DNA of 64,000 nucleotides from Variovorax jilinensis (GTDB lineage: Bacteria > Pseudomonadota > Gammaproteobacteria > Burkholderiales > Burkholderiaceae_C), in the NCBI RefSeq assembly GCF_030316885.1, contig NZ_JASZYQ010000003.1, forward strand, positions 372,001 through 436,000. The letters are read 5' to 3'. Shown here in pieces: positions 18,948 through 27,884 of the stretch (position 1 is the first letter of the stretch; each line of letters starts with the position of its first letter). The position numbers were made by a program, and so were the translations under genes. The notes beneath the pieces are model-generated. The model had not been told where the DNA came from. It ran no database searches and saw nothing but the letters and a program-made list of their open reading frames with translations.

Positions 18948-20822
18948 ATGGCTGAGCCCGTCGAATGGCGCGCCGACGGCATTCCGCGCAGCGCGCGCTT
19001 CGACGACATCTACCACACCGAAAGCGGCGCCGCCGCCCAGGCCCGCCATGTGTTCCTCGGCGGCTGCGGCCTGCCGGCAGCCTGGGCTTGCGCACCGCAA
19101 TGGCGGATTCTCGAAACCGGCTTCGGTTTCGGCCTCAATTTCCTGACTGTCTGGCGCGCCTGGCGCGATGACCCGCAGCGCGCGCGGCTGCTGCACTTCG
19201 TGTCGATCGAGGCGCACCCGGTGTCGCGCGAGGACCTGCTTCGGGCCGCCCTCGCCTACCCCGAGCTGCGGCCGCTGGCCGAGGTCCTGGCCGCGCAATG
19301 GCATGGGCTCCTGCCGGGCTTCCATCGGCTCGCGTTCGATGAGGGCCGGGTGCTGCTCACGCTGTGCATCGGCGATGTGCAGGCCATGCTGCGCGCACAG
19401 CGCTTCGAGGCCGACAGCCTGTTCCTCGACGGCTTCAGCCCGCAGCGCAACCCCGCCATGTGGTCGCCGGACACGCTCAAGGCCCTGTCGCGCTTCGCGC
19501 GCCGCGGCACGCGCCTGGCGACCTGGACCATCGCGCGCGCCGTCTGCGACGCGCTGGCGCAGAACGGCTTTGCGCTCGTCAAGGCGCGGGGCTTGCCACC
19601 CAAGCGCGACTGCCTGCAGGGAGAGTTCGCACCGGCCTGGGAACCGCGCCGGCGCGCGCCCGAGCCGCAGAAGGTGTCGCCCGGGCGCTGCGTCGTGATC
19701 GGCGCCGGCCTGGCGGGTGCCGCGGTGGCGTCCAGCCTGGCGCGCCGAGGCTGGCAGGTGGAAGTGCTGGATGGCGCCGACCGGCCCGCGGCCGGTGCCT
19801 CCAGCCTGCCGGCCGGGCTGCTGGCGCCGCACGTCTCGCCCGACGACGCCCTGCTCTCGCGGCTCACGCGGGCCGGCGTTCGCGCGACCTGGCAGCAGCT
19901 CGAACAGCAGCTCGTGGAGGGCCGCGACTGGCGCGCCAGCGGCGTGCTCGAGCGCCGCGCCGAGGGCGACGACCGGCTGCCGGCCCACTGGTGCGCGGAT
20001 GGCGCCAACGAAAGCTGGCATGCCGATGCGGCCCGGCTGCACGCCGCCGGACTGCCACCGGATGCGCGCGCACTCTGGCATGCGCGAGCCGGCTGGGTGG
20101 TGCCGGCGCGGCTGATCGAATCGTGGCTCGCGCAGCCCGGGATCACCGTGCGCCTCGGTGCGCGGGTGGCTCGGATCGAGCGCGGCGAGGCCGGCACGGC
20201 CTCGTGCTGGACCGTGCGCGATGCCGCCGGCCGACCGTTGGCCGAGGCCGACCGGGTCGTGGTCGCGGCCGGCTTCGAGAGCGGTGCCCTGGCGTCCGGC
20301 ATGCCGCTGCAGCCGGTTCGCGGACAGGTCGACGGCGGCGAGATCGACGCCGCCATGCAGTTGCCGGAGGCACCCGTGAACGGCGACGGCCACCTGATCG
20401 CGGGCGTGCCGGGCCCGCAAGGGCCGATGTGGTTCGCGGGTGCGACCTTCGACCGCGACAGCATCGACATGCAACCCCGCGCCGCCGATACCGACTTCAA
20501 TCGCGAGCGCCTGGCTCGCCTGCTGCCGCTCGCGGCGGCACAGGTCAGCGCCCAGTTCGAGGCCGGGCATACGACGCCCTGGACCGGCGTGCGCTGCGCC
20601 TCGGCCGACCGGCGCCCGCTGGTCGGACCGCTGGCCCCCGACGACCCCGAAGGCATCTGGCTGTGCACCGCGCTGGGCTCGCGCGGCCTGAGCTTCGCGG
20701 CCCTGTGCGCCGAACTGCTGGCGGCCCGCTGGCACGGCGAGCCGCTGCCGCTGCCTGCCAGGCTGGCGCAGGCCCTCGCCACCGAGCGTGTCGTCGCTCA
20801 GAGGTTGGCCAGCGCCATGTAG
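18948..20822 (+). CDS. mnmC: bifunctional tRNA wobble-uridine modification protein MnmC
   Basis: Completes mnm5s2U at tRNA position 34. The C-terminal FAD domain removes the carboxymethyl group and the N-terminal SAM-dependent domain methylates the amine. The N-terminal half (residues 1-235) has the SAM loop ETGFGFGLNFL and FLDGFSPQRNPAMWS. The FAD domain begins near residue 245 with VVIGAGLAGAAVASSLARRG and ends with ALGSRGLSFAALCAELLAA. The length of 624 residues is normal. Its 3' end overlaps the convergent 1078-residue membrane protein gene by 25 bp. Confidence 0.95.
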   Translation: MAEPVEWRADGIPRSARFDDIYHTESGAAAQARHVFLGGCGLPAAWACAPQWRILETGFGFGLNFLTVWRAWRDDPQRARLLHFVSIEAHPVSREDLLRAALAYPELRPLAEVLAAQWHGLLPGFHRLAFDEGRVLLTLCIGDVQAMLRAQRFEADSLFLDGFSPQRNPAMWSPDTLKALSRFARRGTRLATWTIARAVCDALAQNGFALVKARGLPPKRDCLQGEFAPAWEPRRRAPEPQKVSPGRCVVIGAGLAGAAVASSLARRGWQVEVLDGADRPAAGASSLPAGLLAPHVSPDDALLSRLTRAGVRATWQQLEQQLVEGRDWRASGVLERRAEGDDRLPAHWCADGANESWHADAARLHAAGLPPDARALWHARAGWVVPARLIESWLAQPGITVRLGARVARIERGEAGTASCWTVRDAAGRPLAEADRVVVAAGFESGALASGMPLQPVRGQVDGGEIDAAMQLPEAPVNGDGHLIAGVPGPQGPMWFAGATFDRDSIDMQPRAADTDFNRERLARLLPLAAAQVSAQFEAGHTTPWTGVRCASADRRPLVGPLAPDDPEGIWLCTALGSRGLSFAALCAELLAARWHGEPLPLPARLAQALATERVVAQRLASAM

Positions 20823-23800
20823 TCGAGCAGCGTCGATCCGCCCAGGGTCGCGAAGGGCAGCAGGATGGCCTTGAGCAGCGGTTGCTGCCAGAAAGGCGCG
20901 AACGCGCCTTCGTTCAAGGCCTCCACCCGCCCATGCAGCAGCCTGAGCTGCTCGGCCGTGGGATCGTCGGCCGCGGCCAGCGGATCGCGCTGCGGCGGCG
21001 CCGCGCTGGCGCGCATCAGCGCATCGCGGATCAGCTCGAGCGCATTGCGGCGCGAGGCCTCGGCCGCGAGCCGCAGCGCGAGCGCGCAGCCGACCGCGAT
21101 CGCAGCGCCCGCCGCCGCCAGCACGATGGTGCTGGTCGGCATGAACCAGTCGTCGAAGGCGGCACTGCGCGACAGCAGCAGCAGCGACAGCACGATGAAG
21201 GGGTAGTAGATCAGTCGCGTCACGCAGCGCGTGCGCATGGCGACGAACTGCAGGTCGATCCAGCTGTCGAGAAATGCCTTCGGCACGCCGAGCTGCGACT
21301 GGAAGGCCTGCATGGTCGAAGGCGGCCAGTTGGCAGGCTGCTGGCGCAAGCCGGCGACGAAGCCCACGCACAGGGTGGTGGCGTCGACCACGAAGAACTC
21401 GAGGTAGTACATCGCGATCACCGCGGGCACCAGCAGCAGCGTGTGAAGCCGACGCGACAGCTCGCCGCGATGCGGCACGAAGAGATCCTCGCCGAGCGCC
21501 TGCAGCAGCAGGTAGCTGAAGCCGAACATCACGAGCACGTAGGCACTGCTGCGCACCATGCGCGCCGAGATCCGGTTCTGCACGATGTGACGCTTCCAGA
21601 AATCGAGCGCGGCGGCCGGCATGCCGTGGCCTCCCTGGGTGGCACGGCCGGTGCGCGGCACGAAGGCGAGCGAGAACATGCAGGCGAGACGCTCCCACCA
21701 CGGGAGCGCGCGGTCGACCGCGCGCTGCTCCGCGACCAGTTCGCGCCGCGTGCGGCCGAGCCGGAAGCGGCGGCTGATGTCGTCGAGGTTGCGGTCCAGC
21801 ATGGTCCAGCAGCGCGACAGCAGATACAGGCACAGCAGCAGCGTGAACAGCCGGATGCCCTCGGTCGGCCACAGGCTGATGCCCTCGAAGGCGACCAGCG
21901 GCTTGCCGTCGCGCGTGAGCCAGTCGGCGAAGTCCTTCCATTGCGTTGCCATGCCGTACGGCAGCGCCACCTGCAGCAGCAGCAGCGCCACCGCCAGCGC
22001 GCCCCAGCGCAGCAGGCGCACGGACGGCTGGGGCGAACCGGTGAGAAAGCGCGCCAGGCCCGCGCGCCCGGCGCGATTGAAGAGCAGTGCCGGCGCCCAC
22101 AGCGCGGCCACCGCGAGGCTCATCAGCAGCACGAGCAACGGCCGGCGCGGTTCGGGATAGCGCGGCGAGCCGCCCGGATGGATGCGTTCGCAGGCGACCC
22201 AGTCGCGCTCGACGCAGGGCCGGTCGTCGGGCTCGCTGAAGTCGAAGGCCGCGGTGCGGCCGATCTCGAAGATGCGCGGGCGCTCGAACCATTTGCGGAC
22301 CTCGGCCTGCGAGATGCCGCCCTGCACCAGGTCGTCGGCGGCGCCGCCCGGCGCGCTGGCGCCCGCCCGCTGCGCATCGTCCATCGCGAGCCGGGTGGCA
22401 AAAAATGCCGAGGTCTGGTAGCTGTCGCGGAACGGCGGCGCGCCGCCCTGCAGGCGCGACACGAGGCCGAGCCCGAAGTTCGAGGCCACCAGCAGGTTGC
22501 GGGTCCAGGCCTGCTCGCGCGGATGCAGGAAGCGGGCATCGAGATCGGTGGTGAAGAAGATCGCGTTCGGAAATTCCGGCTGCAGGGCCTGCAGCACCAG
22601 CAGCTTGTCGTGCACGTCGTTGCCGAGCACGCCGATGGCGCGCAGGCCCAGGCCGTCGGAGCTGGTCTTGCGCACGCGCGCATCCTGCACGTGCATCTGC
22701 ACCGCCAGCCGGCGCAGGTAGTCGAACTGGCTCTGGCCCTCGGCGCGCTCGACGAAGGTGCCGTCCTTGCGGCGCGTGGCGGCGTCCTTGTCGGACGGCG
22801 CCTTGGTGCCGTCGCCCTGCCCGGCTGCGGCATCGCCACCGCCGCTCGCGGGCAGCTGGCCGTCGAGGCCGCGCACGTAGTTGAAGCGCTCCACGCAGAA
22901 GCCGTTGCGCTCCTTCGTCGGCATGAAGGCGCGCCGCAGGCTGCGGCTGTAGAGCGTGTCCCACTCGGCCACCACCGCGATGTGGCTCGGCGCCGTGCCC
23001 TCGCGCGCGGTGCGGGGGCGGCAGACGGCCACGTAGCCGCCCGCGCTCTCGCCATTCGCATCGGGCTCGAGCGGGTGGGCCACGAGCCCGCGCTTCACCA
23101 GCTCGCGCGCCATGGCGTCGACCAGCCCGGCGTCGTCGCCGATGGTGCGCACCAGGGAAACGCCCTTGTCGGCCAGGTAGGAGGACACGGTGACGCCGAC
23201 GCCGTCGGCGCGATGGTCGAGCAGGGTCCGGTCGGGGACGGTCGCATATTGCGAGTAGTAGCTGACCCGCATCGCGGCCGCCGCGGCGCGCTGGTGCTCG
23301 GGCTCGGAGACCTCCTCGATCATCGCCTTGAGACCGTCCGAGCCCCAGGGGCCGAGCACGCGCCAGCGCACCCGAGCCGGCTCGAAGGGTGCGGTCAGCG
23401 CCTTCATGCGCTGCAGCGGGCGCTCGGCGAAGGCCTCGCTCTGCAGCCACAGCACGAGCACCTTCGGGCGCGGCCTGTCGCCCGCGCGCGCGCGCATGTC
23501 GGCCGCGGGCTCGAACCACTCGTAGGGCACGACCTCCTGCTGGCGCTCGGCCGGGCCGGGGCCGGGGCGCGGCAGGAAGTAGCCCAGGTGCTCGTTGTCG
23601 AGCGGTGCATAGCCGCTCGCGTTGAGCCCCGCCAGCACCGCGTAGCGCGTGCGCCGGCGGCTCTCGACGTTCTCGGCATAGGGGCCGCTGCCGAGCATCA
23701 CGGCAAGGATCTCGACGCTGCCCTTGCGCTGCCGGATCGCACCCGCCAGGTTCTCGGCCGTGCGCTCCAGGTCGGCGGTGGCGAGCTCGGCGGCGGGCTT

Positions 23801-24034
23801 CTTCTTCGCCGCCTCGGCGCGGCCCTTGGCGATGGCGCCGAAGGGGTCCTGCCACAGCCGTGCATCGATGTCCTGCAGCGAGAAATGCTGCTCGATGCGC
23901 TGGTCGCCCGCCGGTGGCCGGTTCGCCTCGAGCGGGATGTCGCGCACGAAGAAGGCGCCCGTGGCCAGCAGCAGTACTGCGATCAGGCCGTTGGCGGGCA
24001 GGCCGCCGGTGATGGATCTGGCCTCCTTGTCCAT
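20798..24034 (-). CDS. large multi-pass membrane protein of unknown function (1078 aa)
   Basis: I do not recognise this family. The start at 24034 has a strong ribosome site (AGGGAGGA, 6 bases upstream). One N-terminal membrane helix (about residues 14-32) precedes a soluble region of about 600 residues, likely periplasmic, that is rich in alpha/beta-looking segments (VSSYLADKGVSLVRTIGDDA, IGVLGNDVHDKLLVLQALQ, IFFTTDLDARFLHPRE). Seven or so membrane helices and a cytoplasmic C-terminal tail follow. The segment pattern recalls periplasmic-binding-protein type 1 folds with an LGNDVHDKLLVL-like strand-helix unit, but that is a guess. It is divergent from the transglutaminase-like gene and overlaps mnmC tail to tail. 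An internal low-complexity insert (SGGGDAAAGQGDG) sits mid-protein. Confidence 0.75.
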   Translation of the reverse strand: MDKEARSITGGLPANGLIAVLLLATGAFFVRDIPLEANRPPAGDQRIEQHFSLQDIDARLWQDPFGAIAKGRAEAAKKKPAAELATADLERTAENLAGAIRQRKGSVEILAVMLGSGPYAENVESRRRTRYAVLAGLNASGYAPLDNEHLGYFLPRPGPGPAERQQEVVPYEWFEPAADMRARAGDRPRPKVLVLWLQSEAFAERPLQRMKALTAPFEPARVRWRVLGPWGSDGLKAMIEEVSEPEHQRAAAAAMRVSYYSQYATVPDRTLLDHRADGVGVTVSSYLADKGVSLVRTIGDDAGLVDAMARELVKRGLVAHPLEPDANGESAGGYVAVCRPRTAREGTAPSHIAVVAEWDTLYSRSLRRAFMPTKERNGFCVERFNYVRGLDGQLPASGGGDAAAGQGDGTKAPSDKDAATRRKDGTFVERAEGQSQFDYLRRLAVQMHVQDARVRKTSSDGLGLRAIGVLGNDVHDKLLVLQALQPEFPNAIFFTTDLDARFLHPREQAWTRNLLVASNFGLGLVSRLQGGAPPFRDSYQTSAFFATRLAMDDAQRAGASAPGGAADDLVQGGISQAEVRKWFERPRIFEIGRTAAFDFSEPDDRPCVERDWVACERIHPGGSPRYPEPRRPLLVLLMSLAVAALWAPALLFNRAGRAGLARFLTGSPQPSVRLLRWGALAVALLLLQVALPYGMATQWKDFADWLTRDGKPLVAFEGISLWPTEGIRLFTLLLCLYLLSRCWTMLDRNLDDISRRFRLGRTRRELVAEQRAVDRALPWWERLACMFSLAFVPRTGRATQGGHGMPAAALDFWKRHIVQNRISARMVRSSAYVLVMFGFSYLLLQALGEDLFVPHRGELSRRLHTLLLVPAVIAMYYLEFFVVDATTLCVGFVAGLRQQPANWPPSTMQAFQSQLGVPKAFLDSWIDLQFVAMRTRCVTRLIYYPFIVLSLLLLSRSAAFDDWFMPTSTIVLAAAGAAIAVGCALALRLAAEASRRNALELIRDALMRASAAPPQRDPLAAADDPTAEQLRLLHGRVEALNEGAFAPFWQQPLLKAILLPFATLGGSTLLDYMALANL

Positions 24035-24137
24035 GGCTGTCCTCCCTGCATCGCGTGCGGAACGCTCCCATTTCACGATGCGGAGCCGGCGCGCGCATCC
24101 TCCATCGAGGCGAGCCCGTGCCCGGCCACAATCGGGC

Positions 24138-25067
24138 ATGCCCATCGTCTACGACATCACCCACACCACCGTCTACCGCTACAAGACGCCGGTCAGCTTC
24201 GGGCTGCACCGCGTGATGTTCCGTCCGCGCGACAGCCACGACCTGCGCGTGCTGGCAACCGACCTGCAGGTGAGTCCCGAAGCCCACGTGCGGATGATCC
24301 AGGACCCGCACTCCAACTCGGTCGCGCTGGTGCAGCCGATGGGCGAGGCGACCGAGCTGCGCATCGTCTGCTCGTTCACGATCGAGCACGTGCCGACGCC
24401 GCCCGACGAACTGGCGCTGGACCCCTCGGCCGAGGTGCTGCCCTTCGCCTATTCGCTGGAGGAGAGGCTGGACCTCGAGCACTACCTGCGGCCCCATCAC
24501 GACGACCCCGACGGCACGCTGATCCGCTGGGCCCACCAGTTCCTGCACACCGACCAGCCCAACAGCACGCGCGAGGTGCTCACGCGCATGAATGCGCACA
24601 TCGGCCAGAGCCTGCGCTATGCCGCGCGCGACGAGGAAGGCACGCAGACGCCGCTGCAGACGCTCACGCTGGGCAGCGGCAGCTGCCGCGACTACGCGCT
24701 GCTCATGATGGAGGCGGCGCGCCGGCTCGGCATCGCCACGCGCTTCGTCTCGGGCTACCTCTACGATGCCGCGCTCGACACCGGCGAGGCCGAGGGCGGC
24801 GACGGCGCTGCAGCCGCTGCAGCCGAGCCCGGCCAGCCGGTCACGGGTTCGGGCAGCACCCACGCCTGGCTGCACGCCTACCTGCCCGGAGCCGGCTGGG
24901 TGGCCTTCGATCCCACCAACAACCTGATGTCGAGCACCCAGCTGATCCGGGTCGGCGTCGCGCGCGACCCCGCGCTGGCCGCGCCGATCTCGGGCAGCTG
25001 GTTCGGCGAGGCGGGCGCCTACGAGGGGCTGGAGGCCAGCGTGGCCGTGCGGCGCGTCTCGGGCTAG
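24138..25067 (+). CDS. transglutaminase-like cysteine protease family protein
   Basis: A 309-residue protein with the bacterial transglutaminase N-terminal beta domain (residues 1-100, YDITHTTVYRYKTPVSFGLH) and a papain-fold core. The core carries C183 in GSGSCRDYALLM, H242 in STHAWLHAYLP and D258 in AFDPTNN, a complete catalytic triad. Bacterial members act as proteases or amidases, and their substrates are mostly unknown. An alanine/glycine-rich insert (residues 217-240) lies between Cys and His. It starts 103 bp from the divergent membrane-protein gene. No signal peptide is seen, suggesting cytoplasmic action. Confidence 0.88.
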   Translation: MPIVYDITHTTVYRYKTPVSFGLHRVMFRPRDSHDLRVLATDLQVSPEAHVRMIQDPHSNSVALVQPMGEATELRIVCSFTIEHVPTPPDELALDPSAEVLPFAYSLEERLDLEHYLRPHHDDPDGTLIRWAHQFLHTDQPNSTREVLTRMNAHIGQSLRYAARDEEGTQTPLQTLTLGSGSCRDYALLMMEAARRLGIATRFVSGYLYDAALDTGEAEGGDGAAAAAAEPGQPVTGSGSTHAWLHAYLPGAGWVAFDPTNNLMSSTQLIRVGVARDPALAAPISGSWFGEAGAYEGLEASVAVRRVSG

Positions 25068-25182
25068 GCCTGTGGCACGCAGCTTGCGTGAAGCTGACAG
25101 ATGCGCTTGTTCTTACCGCTTCAGACGCGTCACCTGTTCGATATAGGATGAAACCCTAAGTCCCGGAATCCAGGAGTCAGCC

Positions 25183-26196
25183 TTGAAAGTCGTTCCCATT
25201 GACCTCGCGCTTCAGGGAGGCGGCTCGCACGGCGCCTTCACATGGGGCGTCCTCGATCGCGTGCTCGAGGAACCCTCGGTGCGCATCGACGGCATCTCGG
25301 GCACCTCGGCCGGCGCGATGAACGCGGCAGCGCTGGTGTCGGGCTACGCGGCCGGCGGCGCCGAGGGCGCGCGCAAGTCGCTCGACGACTTCTGGCGCGG
25401 CGTCTCCGAGGCCGCCAGGTACAGCCCCTTCAAGCGGGCCTGGGTCGACATGATGACCGGCACCTGGAGCCTCGAGAACTCGCCGGCCTACATGGCGGCC
25501 GACCTCATGACGCGCCTGTGGTCGCCCTACGACCTCAATCCGCGCGGCATGAATCCGCTGCGCGGCATCCTGTCGGACCTGATCGATTTCGAGCGCCTCG
25601 CGGACTCGCCGATCAAGCTCTTCGTCACGGCCACCAACGTGCGCACCGGCCGTGGCCGCGTGTTCCGCAATGCCGAGATGACGCCCGACGTGCTGCTCGC
25701 CTCGGCCTGCCTGCCCACCATGTTCCATGCGGTCGAGATCGACGGCGATCCCTACTGGGACGGCGGCTATGCGGGCAATCCCACGATGACGCCGCTGATC
25801 CGCGAATGCCAGTCGAGCGACACCTTCCTGGTCCAGATCAATCCGATCGAGCGTCCCGGCCTTCCGCGCACGGCCAGCGAGATCGCCAACCGGCTCAACG
25901 AGCTGTCCTTCAATTCGCCGCTGCTCAAGGAGCTGCGCATGATCGCCCTGCTGCGCAAGGTGGCCGACCCGGGCCACGGCGAAGGCGCCGCCTGGGCCCG
26001 CATGCGCATCCATCGCATCGCCACCGACGCCATGCTGGATCTCGCCGCCTCGTCGAAGATGATTTCCGAGTGGCCCTTCCTGTGCAAGCTGCGCGACGAG
26101 GGCCGTCGCTCGGCCCAGGCCTTCATCGATGCCCACAAGGGCGACATCGGCAAGCGATCGACGCTCGACCTCGACGCCCTGCTCGAAGGGGTCTGA
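25183..26196 (+). CDS. patatin-like phospholipase
   Basis: A 337-residue patatin-type lipid acyl hydrolase with a Ser-Asp dyad. The oxyanion loop is LQGGGSHGAF (residues 10-19), nucleophile GTSAG (S42) and acid DGG (D193). The start is TTG at 25183, preceded by CAGGAG at a suitable distance. No ATG is available before the oxyanion loop, so the unusual start is well supported. The stop is two bases before the ATG of the GntP-like permease, suggesting co-transcription. It lacks a signal peptide or transporter motif. A role in lipid turnover or storage granules is possible but not shown. Confidence 0.9.
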   Translation: MKVVPIDLALQGGGSHGAFTWGVLDRVLEEPSVRIDGISGTSAGAMNAAALVSGYAAGGAEGARKSLDDFWRGVSEAARYSPFKRAWVDMMTGTWSLENSPAYMAADLMTRLWSPYDLNPRGMNPLRGILSDLIDFERLADSPIKLFVTATNVRTGRGRVFRNAEMTPDVLLASACLPTMFHAVEIDGDPYWDGGYAGNPTMTPLIRECQSSDTFLVQINPIERPGLPRTASEIANRLNELSFNSPLLKELRMIALLRKVADPGHGEGAAWARMRIHRIATDAMLDLAASSKMISEWPFLCKLRDEGRRSAQAFIDAHKGDIGKRSTLDLDALLEGV

Positions 26197-26198
26197 GC

Positions 26199-27653
26199 AT
26201 GGGACTCGCCGGCATCTTCCTCGGCCTCGGCCTTCTCATCTGGCTCTCGTACCGTGGCTGGAGCGTGCTGGTGCTGGCGCCGATCGCAGCGCTGATCGCG
26301 GCGCTGTTCGCGGGCGAGCCGCTGCTGGCCCACTGGACCCAGACCTTCATGGGCTCGGCCGCCGGCTTCCTGGCCAGCTTCTTCCCGCTGTTCCTGCTCG
26401 GTGCGGTATTCGGCAAGCTGATGGACGACAGCGGCTCGGTGCAGACCATCGCGGCCTTCATGACCGAGAAGCTGGGCGCCAAGCGCGCGATGCTCGCGGT
26501 GGTGCTGGCTGGCGCGCTCGTCACCTACGGCGGCGTGAGCCTGTTCGTCGCCTTCTTCGTGCTCGCACCGATGGCGCAGGCGCTGTTTCGCGCCGCCAAC
26601 ATCCCGGCGCGCCTGATGCCGGCCGCGATCGCGCTCGGCACCTCGACCTTCACGATGTCCGCGCTGCCGGGAACGCCCGCCATCCAGAATGCGATCCCGA
26701 TGCCCTTCTTCGGCACCACCGCCTTCGCGGCGCCCGGCCTGGGGCTGATCGCCTCGGCCATCATGCTGGGCTTCGGCATGTGGTGGCTGCAACGCGCCGA
26801 GGCCCGTGCACGTGCCGCCGGCGAAAGCTACGGCGTGGCGAGCGCCAACGCCTACGTCGAGGCCGCCGAAGACCCGGTGGTGCGCGAGCGCGCGACCACC
26901 GCGAGCACCTTCGACCCGGCCGAGATCGAGCACGGCGAGCATGGCGGCGGCACGCCCGGCATCGTCGTGGCGCTGGCGCCGCTGGTGGTGGTGGTGCTGG
27001 TGAACCTGCTGATGGCGCTGGTCGTGCTGCCCCGCATGGACACCGAATACCTGGCCGAGCCGCGCTTCGGCGGCATCACGCTGGCCAGCGTGGGCGGCGT
27101 CTGGGCCGTGCTGGTGGCGCTGGCCGCCGCGATGCTGGTGCTGGTGGCGCTGAACTGGAAGCGGCTGCCTTCGCTGCGGGCCACGGTCGATGCCGGCGCC
27201 AATGCGTCGGTGCTGCCGGTGGTCGGGGTGGCGAGCCTGGTCGGCTTCGGCGCCGTCGTGGCCGCCCTGCCGGCCTTCGAGCTGGTGCGCGAATGGGTGC
27301 TCGGCATCGAGGGTGGCCCGCTGGTGTCGCTGGCGCTGTCGACCAACATCCTGGCCGCGCTCACGGGCTCGGCCTCGGGCGGCCTCACGATCGCGCTCGA
27401 TGCGCTGGGCGGCACCTTCATGGAACTGGCGGCCACCACCGGCCTCGACCCGGCCCTGATGCACCGCGTGGCGGTGATCGGCGCCGGCACGCTCGACAGC
27501 CTGCCGCACAACGGCGCGGTCGTGACCCTGCTCGCGGTCTGCGGCACCAAGCACCGCGAGAGCTACTTCGACATCGTGATGGTCGGCATCGTGGGCGCGC
27601 TGATCGCGCTGGTCGCGGTGATCGTGCTCGGCACCGCGTTCGGCTCGTTCTGA
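26199..27653 (+). CDS. GntP-family permease
   Basis: A 484-residue transporter with about 12 hydrophobic segments, resembling GntP/gluconate:H+ symporters and the D-beta-hydroxybutyrate permease group. Typical blocks are the LLGAVFGKLMDDSGSVQTIA segment, ALGTSTFTMSALPGTPAIQN and GTLDSLPHNGAVVTLL. The last two resemble substrate-loop sequences of hydroxybutyrate-type permeases. A hydrophilic loop (residues 205-255) divides the protein. It follows the patatin gene with a 2-bp gap. Coupling of a lipase with a permease for hydroxy acids would be coherent, but the substrate is unproven. Confidence 0.82.
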   Translation: MGLAGIFLGLGLLIWLSYRGWSVLVLAPIAALIAALFAGEPLLAHWTQTFMGSAAGFLASFFPLFLLGAVFGKLMDDSGSVQTIAAFMTEKLGAKRAMLAVVLAGALVTYGGVSLFVAFFVLAPMAQALFRAANIPARLMPAAIALGTSTFTMSALPGTPAIQNAIPMPFFGTTAFAAPGLGLIASAIMLGFGMWWLQRAEARARAAGESYGVASANAYVEAAEDPVVRERATTASTFDPAEIEHGEHGGGTPGIVVALAPLVVVVLVNLLMALVVLPRMDTEYLAEPRFGGITLASVGGVWAVLVALAAAMLVLVALNWKRLPSLRATVDAGANASVLPVVGVASLVGFGAVVAALPAFELVREWVLGIEGGPLVSLALSTNILAALTGSASGGLTIALDALGGTFMELAATTGLDPALMHRVAVIGAGTLDSLPHNGAVVTLLAVCGTKHRESYFDIVMVGIVGALIALVAVIVLGTAFGSF

Positions 27654-27783
27654 CCTGCGGGCACCGTGCGGCGCCCGGCGCCCTTTCCTAGAATCGAGCG
27701 CCTTGCGCCGATTTCTCCCTTATCCGGAAATGCCTGTCGAACGCCCGCAAACCCGCATGGGGACTGGCGAATAAGCTTATCCG

Positions 27784-27822
27784 CATAAGGCGCGAATCAA
27801 AAAATAGTTTGTTTCCATAAGG
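27784..27822. promoter_or_regulatory. AT-rich promoter/operator region of the cysI operon
   Basis: The 230 bp between the permease and cysI hold an AT-rich patch with two direct copies of CATAAGG (27784-27790, 27816-27822) around AAAAAATAGTTTGTTT. TTTGTTTCCATAAGG (27808-27822) resembles the candidate site before the sulfate uptake operon. This is the expected location for CysB activation; the assignment is inferred from similarity and position. Confidence 0.35.
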
Positions 27823-27884
27823 CTCGCTTCTACATTCCACCCTCGTTTCGATGGGTGGACGCGCCTTTCTGCAACTGACACACG

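Noticed and set aside
18609..24875. 2088-codon open frame on the minus strand
   Set aside because: Spans mnmC, the membrane protein and other genes; it is arginine/alanine-rich shadow sequence typical of high-GC DNA without family motifs.
19364..25159. 1931-codon open frame on the plus strand
   Set aside because: Same cause; it overlaps well-supported genes mnmC and the 1078-residue protein and shows no conserved domain.
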